NCBI GenBank assembly: GCA_043818215.1
Contig: JBDRGC010000130.1
Location: 1-5,899, forward strand
Source: JBDRGC01 sp043818215
GTDB lineage: Bacteria; Chloroflexota; Anaerolineae; Anaerolineales; UBA11858
Direction of reading: 5' to 3'
DNA: 5,899 nt
Shown in pieces: positions 1-4,995 of this stretch (the first letter of the stretch is position 1; every line of letters starts with the position of its first letter). The notes under the pieces were generated by a model, which did no database searches, was not told where the DNA came from, and saw nothing but the letters and a program-made list of their open reading frames with translations. A program made the position numbers and the translations under genes.

Positions 1-360
1 TCGCAAGTGGCTCGCTTGTTAGGCTATCAGAATTATGTGCCATTGTCCAAAACCAAGAAATTCTGGTATGATGTGTACAACGCCAAGCAGGCCAAGAAAA
101 CGAAGTCCATAACCAGCGAGCAATCCAAAGCAACGTTTTACCTACCGCCGGAAGTGGAGACCAGACTGGTAGGCCAGCAGGTGGCGGTTGTAGATGATGT
201 GCTATGTTTGGGGGGCAGCATGGGGCCGGCGCTTCGGATACTGGAAGAGGTAGATTGTGAGGTAGTAGTCGTGGGCGTAGTGTTGACGGAAGGTGATGCC
301 TGGCAAGATGTGACTCATTACCCTATCGTTAGCCTGGGACATATTCCTGTGGAGGAGTGA
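1..360 (+). CDS. Type I phosphoribosyltransferase, 5'-truncated by the window edge
   Basis: The frame is open from base 1, so the N-terminus lies outside the window; the GTG at 7 is probably an internal Val. The PRPP-binding loop characteristic of type I phosphoribosyltransferases is visible at about 184-225 as VAVVDDVLCLGGSM: hydrophobic strand, two acidic residues that bind the ribose hydroxyls, then a small-residue loop for the 5'-phosphate. Upstream, the run KTKKFWYD and the basic stretch after it resemble the flexible-loop region of adenine/xanthine PRTases. Such enzymes join a purine base to PRPP to give a nucleotide and pyrophosphate in the cytosol. The loop reads CLGGSM where TGGT or SGTS is more usual, so base specificity is open. 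Its TGA overlaps the next gene's ATG by one base, so the two are translationally coupled. In a phage it could serve nucleotide salvage or base modification; that is inference. Confidence 0.82.
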   Translation, partial: SQVARLLGYQNYVPLSKTKKFWYDVYNAKQAKKTKSITSEQSKATFYLPPEVETRLVGQQVAVVDDVLCLGGSMGPALRILEEVDCEVVVVGVVLTEGDAWQDVTHYPIVSLGHIPVEE

Positions 361-725
361 TGGACGCATATCTTTTAGCGCAAATTATCCAAGGCGAAGC
401 CGGTGGTATGGGGCCGTTGGGCATGATGGCAGTGTCTATGTCATTGTCATGTCGCATCTGGCAGCATAAGCATAGCATGAAACGAATCGCGGCTGAATAT
501 TTTGGGCGAGCCGAACCTGGCCCGGTGGCAACATTATTGGCGGAATTGGTAGAGGGACGGGAGCTGCCGGACTGCGATTTCTACTATTGCATGGGCGAAG
601 CCCCAGATGTAATTCCGCATAATTGGGCAGACGGTGATGCGGTGGTACGAGTAGGCAAAGACGCTATTCACCTATATAAGAATTGGCCGGAGGAGAAAGA
701 TGAACTATCCGAGACCGAGCAATAA
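360..725 (+). CDS. Small SleB-like cell-wall hydrolase candidate
   Basis: The 121-residue product starts at ATG 360, which overlaps the upstream TGA; GGAGGAG at 351-357 supplies the ribosome site, so a GTG at 357 is rejected as lying inside it. The N-terminus, LLAQIIQGEAGGMGPLGMMA, has the pattern of the SleB/Hydrolase_2 family (LL.r.iy.EA.GE...G..AV), in which the Glu (here E13) is the catalytic acid of a lytic-transglycosylase-like cleavage of peptidoglycan. The C-terminal part (about residues 76-115) is aromatic and hydrophobic, as in the end of that fold. The usual EARGE reads EAGGM, so the match is imperfect. There is no signal peptide, so a holin would be needed for export, and a holin-like gene lies at 3313. 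It overlaps the glycosidase gene by 26 nt. It could be another short phage protein with a chance motif. Confidence 0.5.
   Translation: MDAYLLAQIIQGEAGGMGPLGMMAVSMSLSCRIWQHKHSMKRIAAEYFGRAEPGPVATLLAELVEGRELPDCDFYYCMGEAPDVIPHNWADGDAVVRVGKDAIHLYKNWPEEKDELSETEQ
689..695 (+). promoter_or_regulatory. Ribosome binding site GGAGGAG for the glycosidase gene
   Basis: GGAGGAG lies 4 nt before ATG 700, inside the end of the upstream gene. It fixes the start of the 611-residue frame and shows that the 26-nt overlap between the two genes is real. Confidence 0.8.
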
Positions 726-2535
726 TTCAAAACGAGGCTGGCATTGGACCGCCTCGAATTATCCCGTTCATGCAAATTTCCAGTGGCATTTGGATTGGAT
801 GCAACGATGCGGGACCGGCTGGGTAAAATACGTTGCTGATGGCGATGCTGAGCTCGGGTGTGGCGATAGTGGCATCCAGTTCGGGGTAGAGTGCCTGAAG
901 CGGGGGATGATACCTATCCATCGCTTCTATAAACCCGCAAACCACAACTGGATAGACGCTAATGATAATGCTGTCCGAGCTTGCGTGGCTAATGGCATTA
1001 AGTATATTGAACCGATGAACGAACCCGATTTGTCCGTGGAGTGGGGTGATGGTCATCTACCTCAAGATTGGTTGCAACGGTCGTTTCAGACCTGGATAGG
1101 GCAGGCGCAACACATCCTAGACCTAGGCGGTATTCCCCTGTCACCGGCGTTAGCATCGGGGGCCTTCCATGACCGAGGTGAAGGAGCCGGCACGGTGTTA
1201 CTCAATCCCTTCGAGTGGGTACGCGACGCGGGAATTACCGACTTTGTGTGTGCCATTCACAACTACACCGGGAATCATCCCATCAATTATCCTTACGATG
1301 CGGTGAACCAAGTCGGAGAACCATTGACACAGACGGAGTACGACAAATACGGTCCAGAAGCTTGGGATTATCGGCCCATCGAACATATCAATATTCAGCG
1401 AGAGCGAGATAAGAACCCAGGTGATACCATCTACGAGGATGATAGCTGCTTCCTGGCGGTGCTGAGATTCCGGGAATTGCTGGATGAAGCAGGGTTCCAA
1501 CACGTGCCGATCATGACTACTGAAGGCGGACCAGTCCACACCGACCTGTGGGACGGGCGGTATCCGCGGGTCGTGCCCAACCTATTTATAGAGATGCTAG
1601 AGCAGGAACTGGCCTGGATGTCAGACAAGGATTGGTACTATTGTCTGTGCCCTTGGTTGTGGGCCAATAACTCCGCTGGCGGTACGGGAGGTTGGGCCGA
1701 CTGCCAGATTTTCCATCCTGGACATCCCTGGGTAGACTCGGATGGGGTTATGCCAGTGGTGAAATGGTTGATTGATAGGCCCGTCAGCGAGGATGGCAAT
1801 ATTGATACTGAGCCGGTTGCTCCGCCACAAGATCCGGAACCACCGATGCCGCCCGTGACGCCTCCGACGGAGTTGCTCTTGACCTGGCTAATCCCCGATT
1901 GGAACGATGCGGAGCTGATGAACCTTGACAACACCGTGGCGGGACAGACGGCGTGGAAGTTAGTCAGGGCTGAACTGGCGCCAGACAACATGGCTAATAC
2001 GGTGTGGATTCACATACTGGACGAACAGGGACAGGCGACTCAGGCTGCAGTGACAGTACAGAACATCAACGGGGATGAATTCACCCTGCCACACAAACCT
2101 GATGAACCGTACAATCAGCCCATGTGGAAGAACGACAAGTTGATGGTATGGATTGGCGAACCGGATATATCTGACATCGTATACAACATTCACGGGGCCT
2201 ACTGGGACGAGCCTGGTGTGAACGCATTCCATGTTGGGTACATCCTCACCTTCCAGAAATGGATTGTGCCGGAGGATGAAAAGGTAGAACCACCCGTGCC
2301 GCCGACGGAGATCACAGATGACACCGTCAGAGAAGCAGCGTGGAATCGCCTGTACCCTGAAGGCGTGAATTACAATCCGTCGGCTATGTTCCAGGCGGTG
2401 GCCCGCGAGCGAGGTTACGGCGCGCCGAATACGCAAGAATTCGACGTCGGGAACTGGCGGGTACAGGGCTTCGTGCTGAAGATTCTGTATGCTGAGATTG
2501 GACAATGGCAAGATGTGATGGAGGCAGAATGGTAA
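700..2535 (+). CDS. Three-part clan GH-A glycoside hydrolase, probable phage lytic or virion enzyme
   Basis: The product has 611 residues. Residues 1-360 look like a (beta/alpha)8 glycosidase of clan GH-A: YIEPMNEPD puts the acid/base Glu at E108 after strand 4 (the NEP motif), IHNY at 186-189 fits a substrate-side His/Tyr, and IMTTEGG puts the nucleophile at E275 after strand 7. These two Glu residues predict a retaining mechanism. A Pro-rich linker (about 366-391) leads to a beta-rich domain (about 392-530), then a short PPVPP linker and a C-terminal module (about 537-611) starting AWNRLYPEGVNYNP. I recall similar beta domains and C-terminal modules beside amidases and glycosidases in Chloroflexota, but cannot confirm it. 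There is no signal peptide. The position between a putative cell-wall hydrolase and a holin-like gene suggests attack on host wall or capsule polysaccharide. The GH family and substrate are not determined. Confidence 0.82.
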   Translation: MNYPRPSNNSKRGWHWTASNYPVHANFQWHLDWMQRCGTGWVKYVADGDAELGCGDSGIQFGVECLKRGMIPIHRFYKPANHNWIDANDNAVRACVANGIKYIEPMNEPDLSVEWGDGHLPQDWLQRSFQTWIGQAQHILDLGGIPLSPALASGAFHDRGEGAGTVLLNPFEWVRDAGITDFVCAIHNYTGNHPINYPYDAVNQVGEPLTQTEYDKYGPEAWDYRPIEHINIQRERDKNPGDTIYEDDSCFLAVLRFRELLDEAGFQHVPIMTTEGGPVHTDLWDGRYPRVVPNLFIEMLEQELAWMSDKDWYYCLCPWLWANNSAGGTGGWADCQIFHPGHPWVDSDGVMPVVKWLIDRPVSEDGNIDTEPVAPPQDPEPPMPPVTPPTELLLTWLIPDWNDAELMNLDNTVAGQTAWKLVRAELAPDNMANTVWIHILDEQGQATQAAVTVQNINGDEFTLPHKPDEPYNQPMWKNDKLMVWIGEPDISDIVYNIHGAYWDEPGVNAFHVGYILTFQKWIVPEDEKVEPPVPPTEITDDTVREAAWNRLYPEGVNYNPSAMFQAVARERGYGAPNTQEFDVGNWRVQGFVLKILYAEIGQWQDVMEAEW

Positions 2536-2744
2536 GCCTGGAATCTAAAATGGCACATCGCGGCCGCATCGAAGTGGAGCAAGACGAAGACGGCTCAATT
2601 ATCATCTCGGACGCAGTGACGCTCAACTATGGGGTTGGGAAATCGCCCGTCGAAGCGGAGGCGTTCATCGAAGCCTTGCGGGACTATACTGATAGTCTGA
2701 AAGAATGGTGGATATTGACTAGGAAAGAACGGGAGAAACCATGA
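2529..2744 (+). CDS. Small HicB-antitoxin-like protein without toxin partner
   Basis: The 71-residue product starts at ATG 2529, with GGAGG at 2520-2524 and a 4-nt spacer; the start overlaps the glycosidase stop by 7 nt. The alternative upstream ATG at 2505 has no good ribosome site. Residues 12-50 read as a beta-strand with acidic turn (IEVEQDEDGSIIIS), then YGVGKSPVEAEAFIEALRDY, the strand-strand-helix pattern (..v.v.eDGg.......gv.G.G.T.eEAl..l.eal) of the partial-RNase-H fold of HicB antitoxins and related orphan proteins. No HicA-like toxin and no DNA-binding tail are visible, so the toxin-antitoxin role is doubtful. An ATGA overlap couples it to the next gene. The assignment is a fold-level guess. 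Confidence 0.45.
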   Translation: MVSLESKMAHRGRIEVEQDEDGSIIISDAVTLNYGVGKSPVEAEAFIEALRDYTDSLKEWWILTRKEREKP

Positions 2745-2977
2745 GCGCGACAGACACAGACACGTCGGGACCGGACAGAGATACGTTTAATAAGTTCAGG
2801 CACGAACCGAAATGGGTGCGTGTTCCTACGCCGCTAACGAATATAGAATTGATGAAGCGTATATTGCCAACGCCGATTCAGTGCGAAGTAACACTAAGCA
2901 CCGGCACTACGGACAGCGAGATGACACTAGCCGGCTACAGCTCCGATGACACAGAGAAAGAACAGGGGGAACCATGA
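2741..2977 (+). CDS. Hypothetical 78-residue protein
   Basis: I do not recognise this protein. The start ATG 2741 overlaps the previous stop (ATGA) and has GGGAG 5-6 nt upstream; its own TGA overlaps the next ATG in the same way, so it sits in the middle of a coupled chain. The product is hydrophilic, rich in Asp, Thr and Pro, has a low-complexity acidic N-terminus (about residues 1-14) and an acidic tail, and lacks Cys-pair motifs or membrane segments apart from a single Cys in the centre. The tight coupling and clean ribosome site are the main evidence that it is translated. Confidence 0.6.
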   Translation: MSATDTDTSGPDRDTFNKFRHEPKWVRVPTPLTNIELMKRILPTPIQCEVTLSTGTTDSEMTLAGYSSDDTEKEQGEP

Positions 2978-3306
2978 GCACAATCTGTCCTTATTGCCAG
3001 CATCATATCAATTGCCTGCAATGCGACCACGGCATCTGCGAAGCCTGCGGAGCTGACTTGTGGGCGGAGGACGCTATCCCGTTCACGGATGAACCGCTTC
3101 TCTTGTCAAGGGCGCGTGACCGCTGGCTGGAAGATCCAGAAGCGCGGCGAATCTATGAGGAGTCAGAACCGGACCACCAAGAGAAACGGCTGCGTATCAT
3201 CCGACGATGGGGTAAGTCTTTGCAAGTGTCGCCAGATGATGTTGAGTATTCACCGCCAGAGCTGGGGGACATGCTGCGGCGGACACCACGTAGAGAGAGG
3301 AGGTGA
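2974..3306 (+). CDS. Zinc-ribbon-like small protein with charged C-terminal tail
   Basis: The 110-residue product begins with a Cys-rich block: C5-P-Y-C8, C14-L-Q-C17 and C22-E-A-C25, three CX2C knuckles within 21 residues, plus His at 10, 11 and 19. This can bind one or two zinc ions and resembles a zinc ribbon or double zinc knuckle. From about residue 35 the protein is helical and highly charged, ending in a basic run (RRTPRRERR) that could contact nucleic acid. No catalytic domain is visible. The start overlaps the upstream gene by ATGA and is preceded by a G-rich site (2965-2970). The stop codon lies inside the strong ribosome site of the next gene. A role in nucleic-acid binding or virion assembly is possible but not shown. 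Confidence 0.65.
   Translation: MSTICPYCQHHINCLQCDHGICEACGADLWAEDAIPFTDEPLLLSRARDRWLEDPEARRIYEESEPDHQEKRLRIIRRWGKSLQVSPDDVEYSPPELGDMLRRTPRRERR
3298..3306 (+). promoter_or_regulatory. Full-length Shine-Dalgarno for the holin-like gene
   Basis: AGGAGGTGA is complementary over all nine bases to the usual 3' end of bacterial 16S rRNA (UCACCUCCU). It sits 6 nt before ATG 3313 and contains the stop codon of the upstream gene. It predicts strong translation of the following membrane protein. Confidence 0.85.
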
Positions 3307-3312
3307 GACAAC

Positions 3313-3600
3313 ATGTATATTCCTGATTTGCAGATTGAGACTATCGCGTTAGTACCTATCATTGTAGTAATCGTCCAGGGGCTAAAGGAACTGAAAATCA
3401 TCAAGCCCGAATGGGCCCCATGGGCTAACGGACTCTTGACGGTCTTCGGCTACATTCTGGTAGTAGTGGTGCAGAAGTATCCGCACTGGACACCGACGGT
3501 GGTGATGGTTTTGACTATCGTTACCATCTTCTTAAGCGCCAGCGGACTATATGAGTTTGGGAAGAACGCTGTTCAGGCAGCCAAGACAGCAATGAAGTAG
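3313..3600 (+). CDS. Holin-like membrane protein with three predicted helices
   Basis: The 95-residue product has a short N-terminus and three hydrophobic stretches: about 9-25 (ALVPIIVVIVQG), 38-54 (LLTVFGYILVVVVQ) and 62-78 (VVMVLTIVTIFLSAS), followed by a short Lys-containing amphipathic tail ending KTAMK. The size, helix count and basic C-terminus fit a class I-type phage holin, which collects in the inner membrane and opens it so that endolysins reach the wall. Support from context: cell-wall-hydrolase-like genes lie upstream and a coiled-coil membrane protein follows immediately. No family signature is recognised, so another small phage membrane protein is possible. Its ribosome site is the strongest in the window. 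Confidence 0.62.
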   Translation: MYIPDLQIETIALVPIIVVIVQGLKELKIIKPEWAPWANGLLTVFGYILVVVVQKYPHWTPTVVMVLTIVTIFLSASGLYEFGKNAVQAAKTAMK

Positions 3601-3606
3601 CAAGGC

Positions 3607-3612
3607 GAGGAG
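3607..3612 (+). promoter_or_regulatory. Ribosome binding site that decides the start at 3620
   Basis: GAGGAG at 3607-3612 is only 1 nt from ATG 3614 but 7 nt from the in-frame ATG 3620, so the downstream ATG is the more likely start. Confidence 0.65.
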
Positions 3613-3619
3613 CATGACT

Positions 3620-3973
3620 ATGACAGACGCAGACCTGGAGGCCCTACGCTCCAAGTTGAAAGAAATGGATACCAATGTCTCCGAAATACGTAAAGACATC
3701 GGAGACATCAAGACCGCCGTCGCTGTCTTGGCAGAAGCATCACAGCACACCCTAGATCACTGCCCGCAGCGGGTGGAGATTGCCCGCGCCAGCAACGGGG
3801 CCACGCAGGCTTTAGCGCAGGCATTAGCCGCCACCAGGTTAGCAGAGAAAGCTGTCGACCTGACTGTGGAGAATAGAGTCGGCATTGCCAGGCTGGCAGC
3901 CATGGCCGCCGGTGGTGGCATCTCCGGCGGTCTGGTTGTCAGTATCATTCAGTATCTGATGCAGTTGCAGTAG
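3620..3973 (+). CDS. Coiled-coil protein with C-terminal membrane anchor, lysis-cassette candidate
   Basis: The 117-residue product starts at ATG 3620, chosen for its spacing from the ribosome site. Residues 4-40 have a heptad-like pattern (LEALRSKLKEM, then VSEIRKDIGDIKTAVAVLAE) typical of a coiled coil. A middle section rich in Ala and Gln (about 58-92) is also helical. The C-terminus (about 94-114) contains a Gly-rich hydrophobic segment, AAMAAGGGISGGLVVSIIQY, that can cross a membrane once. The layout recalls small phage proteins of the XhlA/haemolysin type, which accompany holins, but the match is of architecture only. It is the last gene before a terminator-like hairpin. An accessory role in lysis or holin timing is inferred from position. 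Confidence 0.6.
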   Translation: MTDADLEALRSKLKEMDTNVSEIRKDIGDIKTAVAVLAEASQHTLDHCPQRVEIARASNGATQALAQALAATRLAEKAVDLTVENRVGIARLAAMAAGGGISGGLVVSIIQYLMQLQ

Positions 3974-4003
3974 CTCGTCTACCACGCGTAGAAGGAGTAC
4001 CCG

Positions 4004-4029
4004 ACGCCGTCTAGCAATAGGCGGCGTTT
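4004..4029 (+). terminator. Ten-bp hairpin with GCAA tetraloop ending the left operon
   Basis: Bases 4004-4013 pair with 4018-4027 (ACGCCGTCTA against TAGGCGGCGT, one G-T wobble), closed by a GCAA loop of the stable GNRA type and followed by TTTGCATTTG. The T tract is short and interrupted, so termination may be partial. It lies 31 nt after the stop at 3973 and just before the next promoter, where a boundary is expected. Confidence 0.75.
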
Positions 4030-4033
4030 GCAT

Positions 4034-4062
4034 TTGACATTGGTGGTGTTTGGTGGTAGAAT
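4034..4062 (+). promoter_or_regulatory. Near-consensus sigma70-type promoter P1
   Basis: A perfect -35 box TTGACA (4034-4039), a 17-nt spacer and a -10 box TAGAAT (4057-4062, one base off consensus) predict a strong vegetative promoter. Transcription should start around 4069-4072, at the 5' strand of the first leader helix. It drives the leader RNA and the membrane/winged-helix gene at 4207. Confidence 0.85.
4040..4057 (+). repeat. Direct repeat TTGGTGGT at 10-bp period in the promoter spacer, possible operator
   Basis: TTGGTGGT occurs at 4040-4047 and again at 4050-4057, one helical turn apart, and fills the whole spacer of promoter P1. Two same-face half-sites between -35 and -10 are a plausible repressor operator. 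The second promoter does not share the repeat. Confidence 0.5.
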
Positions 4063-4071
4063 GTAGACGTA

Positions 4072-4194
4072 GGGTCGGGCATTGCAGGCAATCTTTTTTT
4101 ATCCTAGTTCACACACAAGGCCCGCATAGTTGGTGAGATTGCCCATGCCCGACCCGCATGGTGAACTACGCCAATTGTGCGGGCTTTGTGTTTT
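4072..4194 (+). ncRNA. Structured leader RNA, copy 1: three mutually crossing helices (A-C-B-A'-C'-B')
   Basis: Three complementary pairs are visible. Helix A: 4072-4082 with 4145-4155 (11 bp, perfect), then an asymmetric internal loop (4083-4086 against 4144), then 4087-4094 with 4136-4143 (8 bp). Helix C: TAGTTCAC 4105-4112 with GTGAACTA 4161-4168 (8 bp). Helix B: 4113-4133 with 4171-4191 (21 pairs, unbroken if three G-U wobbles are allowed). C and B are adjacent on the 5' side and nearly adjacent on the 3' side but in the same order, so the helices cross instead of nesting. A T7 run lies between A and C. The RNA starts at about the predicted transcription start and ends in a U-rich tract just before the ribosome site (4195-4198). 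A pseudoknotted riboregulator or a set of competing folds is inferred. I know no named family that matches. Confidence 0.75.
4113..4194 (+). terminator. Attenuator-like hairpin B/B' of leader copy 1
   Basis: The B/B' helix has a GC-rich core (GGCCCGCA with TGCGGGCT) followed by TTTGTGTTTT, the form of an intrinsic terminator, placed 16 nt before the gene start. Its loop is unusually large (4134-4170) and contains the A' and C' strands, so termination may depend on whether A/A' and C/C' form. The tract is interrupted by G, so strength is uncertain. Confidence 0.5.
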
Positions 4195-4206
4195 GGAGAT
4201 GCAGAC

Positions 4207-4866
4207 ATGAGAATCACAGCCATAATTGCCATCGCCGTCTCTTGGCTCGCCCCTGTGCCCAGCGCGTATTTCGTGGCGGTATCATCAATGCAACACTTGG
4301 CGGCCCCGTTGCCGATGGCTATCATCATCGCTGTGGTGCTTGAGGGTTTGGGCCTGTCGTGTTCCCATTTGGCGTTAGCGTTTTGGAACCACAATATTCA
4401 CACCCACCGGCTGGCACAGTACCGCGTCGCGTGGGTGGAGTTCTATCTGTCCCTGGCGATGTACGTGACCTACTTCGTGACGACATTGGCATTGCTGGCT
4501 ATGCTGGAATTAGCATGGGTGACCTTACTATTCCCGGTGTTAGCGGCCGTGGGTGTAGTGAATCTGGCCTTGCGTGAACAGTTGGCACAGTTGCGAACAC
4601 CAGTAAAACGGGTGGCACAGCCTATCGTACAGAAATCGAACAAGGGAAACAAATCGGAAACACCCGATGTAGGCAACGAATTGGATAACGCTATCCTATC
4701 GTACTACGTCGAACACAGGCACGCCACCATGAGACAAGTTGCTTCCGAAGTTGGGTGTGTTGTTTCTACCGTGAACAAGCACGTCAAGAAATTGGAAACA
4801 CAAGGGCACATTGAACGAAACGGCAACGGAGTGACAGTTTGCAATAATAGTGAACTTGTGGTATAA
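4207..4866 (+). CDS. Four-helix membrane protein with C-terminal winged helix-turn-helix
   Basis: The start ATG 4207 has GGAG at 4195-4198 (8-nt spacer); an upstream in-frame GTG at 4177 lies within leader strand B' and is rejected. The product has 219 residues: hydrophobic segments at about 4-24, 34-54, 78-100 and 103-121, a basic hydrophilic linker (about 122-157; LRTPVKRVAQ, KSNKGNK), then a winged-helix domain at about 158-211 (NAILSYYVEH, MRQVASEVGC, VSTVNKHVKKLETQGHIERN, then a wing strand), as in the MarR/ArsR/Lrp-like folds. The positive linker puts the DNA-binding domain in the cytoplasm. This is the layout of a membrane-tethered transcription regulator, or of a protein that attaches phage DNA to the membrane. 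A His/Asn patch between helices 2 and 3 (HLALAFWNHNIHTHR) is notable. The last codons overlap the next promoter. I do not recognise a named family. Confidence 0.72.
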   Translation: MRITAIIAIAVSWLAPVPSAYFVAVSSMQHLAAPLPMAIIIAVVLEGLGLSCSHLALAFWNHNIHTHRLAQYRVAWVEFYLSLAMYVTYFVTTLALLAMLELAWVTLLFPVLAAVGVVNLALREQLAQLRTPVKRVAQPIVQKSNKGNKSETPDVGNELDNAILSYYVEHRHATMRQVASEVGCVVSTVNKHVKKLETQGHIERNGNGVTVCNNSELVV

Positions 4867-4867
4867 T
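4839..4867 (+). promoter_or_regulatory. Sigma70-type promoter P2 with the stop codon of the upstream gene inside its -10 box
   Basis: A perfect TATAAT (4862-4867) contains the TAA stop (4864-4866) of the membrane/winged-helix gene. TTGCAA (4839-4844), 17 nt upstream, is a moderate -35 match. Transcription should start at about 4873-4875, again at the first base of leader helix A. Confidence 0.75.
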
Positions 4868-4873
4868 AAGAGA

Positions 4874-4982
4874 GTCAAGGGACATTGGTGATTTTTATTT
4901 GCCGACAAACGTCCGTACACTATCCGAATCACCTTGTTCCTTGACAGAGCAGGCAAACGGATTGTGTGCGGACTTTTGTTTT
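4874..4982 (+). ncRNA. Structured leader RNA, copy 2: same three-crossing-helix architecture, mostly different sequence
   Basis: Helix A: 4874-4884 with 4935-4945 (11 pairs, one G-U), an asymmetric internal loop (4885-4886 against 4934), then 4887-4893 with 4927-4933 (7 bp). Helix C: TTTGCC 4898-4903 with GGCAAA 4952-4957 (6 bp). Helix B: 4904-4926 with 4958-4980 (23 positions, two mismatches, two G-U). The linker between A and C is again T-rich. The order A-C-B-A'-C'-B' and the helix lengths match copy 1, while A and C share almost no sequence with it; B' is partly conserved (ATTGTG, then a CGG core and a CTTT-rich end). The RNA begins at the predicted start of P2 and ends 3-5 nt before the ribosome site of the next gene. 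Confidence 0.75.
4904..4982 (+). terminator. Attenuator-like hairpin B/B' of leader copy 2
   Basis: The GC-rich core GTCCG (4911-4915) pairs with CGGAC (4969-4973, with a neighbouring G-U) and is followed by TTTTGTTTTC. The 31-nt loop (4927-4957) carries A' and C', as in copy 1. GGAGG at 4986-4990 lies outside the helix, so any control would act on transcript elongation more than on ribosome access. Confidence 0.5.
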
Positions 4983-4995
4983 CACGGAGGGCAAC

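Noticed and set aside
1960..2511. 183-codon open frame on the minus strand
   Set aside because: It lies wholly inside the glycosidase gene, has no ribosome site or recognisable domain, and its translation looks like an antisense shadow. The same applies to the minus-strand frame at 1638-1991.
3978..3992. Five-bp hairpin TCTAC/GTAGA after the left operon
   Set aside because: Too short and without a T tract; the stronger hairpin at 4004-4027 follows at once.
4081..4100. Small inverted repeat ATTG/CAAT followed by seven T, read as an intrinsic terminator at the start of leader 1
   Set aside because: Only four pairs with a CAGG loop and one extra base before the T run. The same bases take part in the much longer A/A' pairing. 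It could still be a transient fold.
4072..4194. Leader repeats as DNA recombination sites (attC-like) or a replication origin
   Set aside because: No integrase or replication gene is seen. Wobble-dependent pairs, the promoter set at the first base of A and the U-rich ends fit RNA better. It is not fully excluded.
4177..4206. GTG start extending the membrane/winged-helix gene by ten residues
   Set aside because: The GTG lies in leader strand B', has no ribosome site, and ATG 4207 has a well-placed GGAG.
4966..4995. GTG start extending the nuclease-like gene by ten residues
   Set aside because: It lies in leader strand B' without a ribosome site; ATG 4996 has GGAGG at 5 nt.
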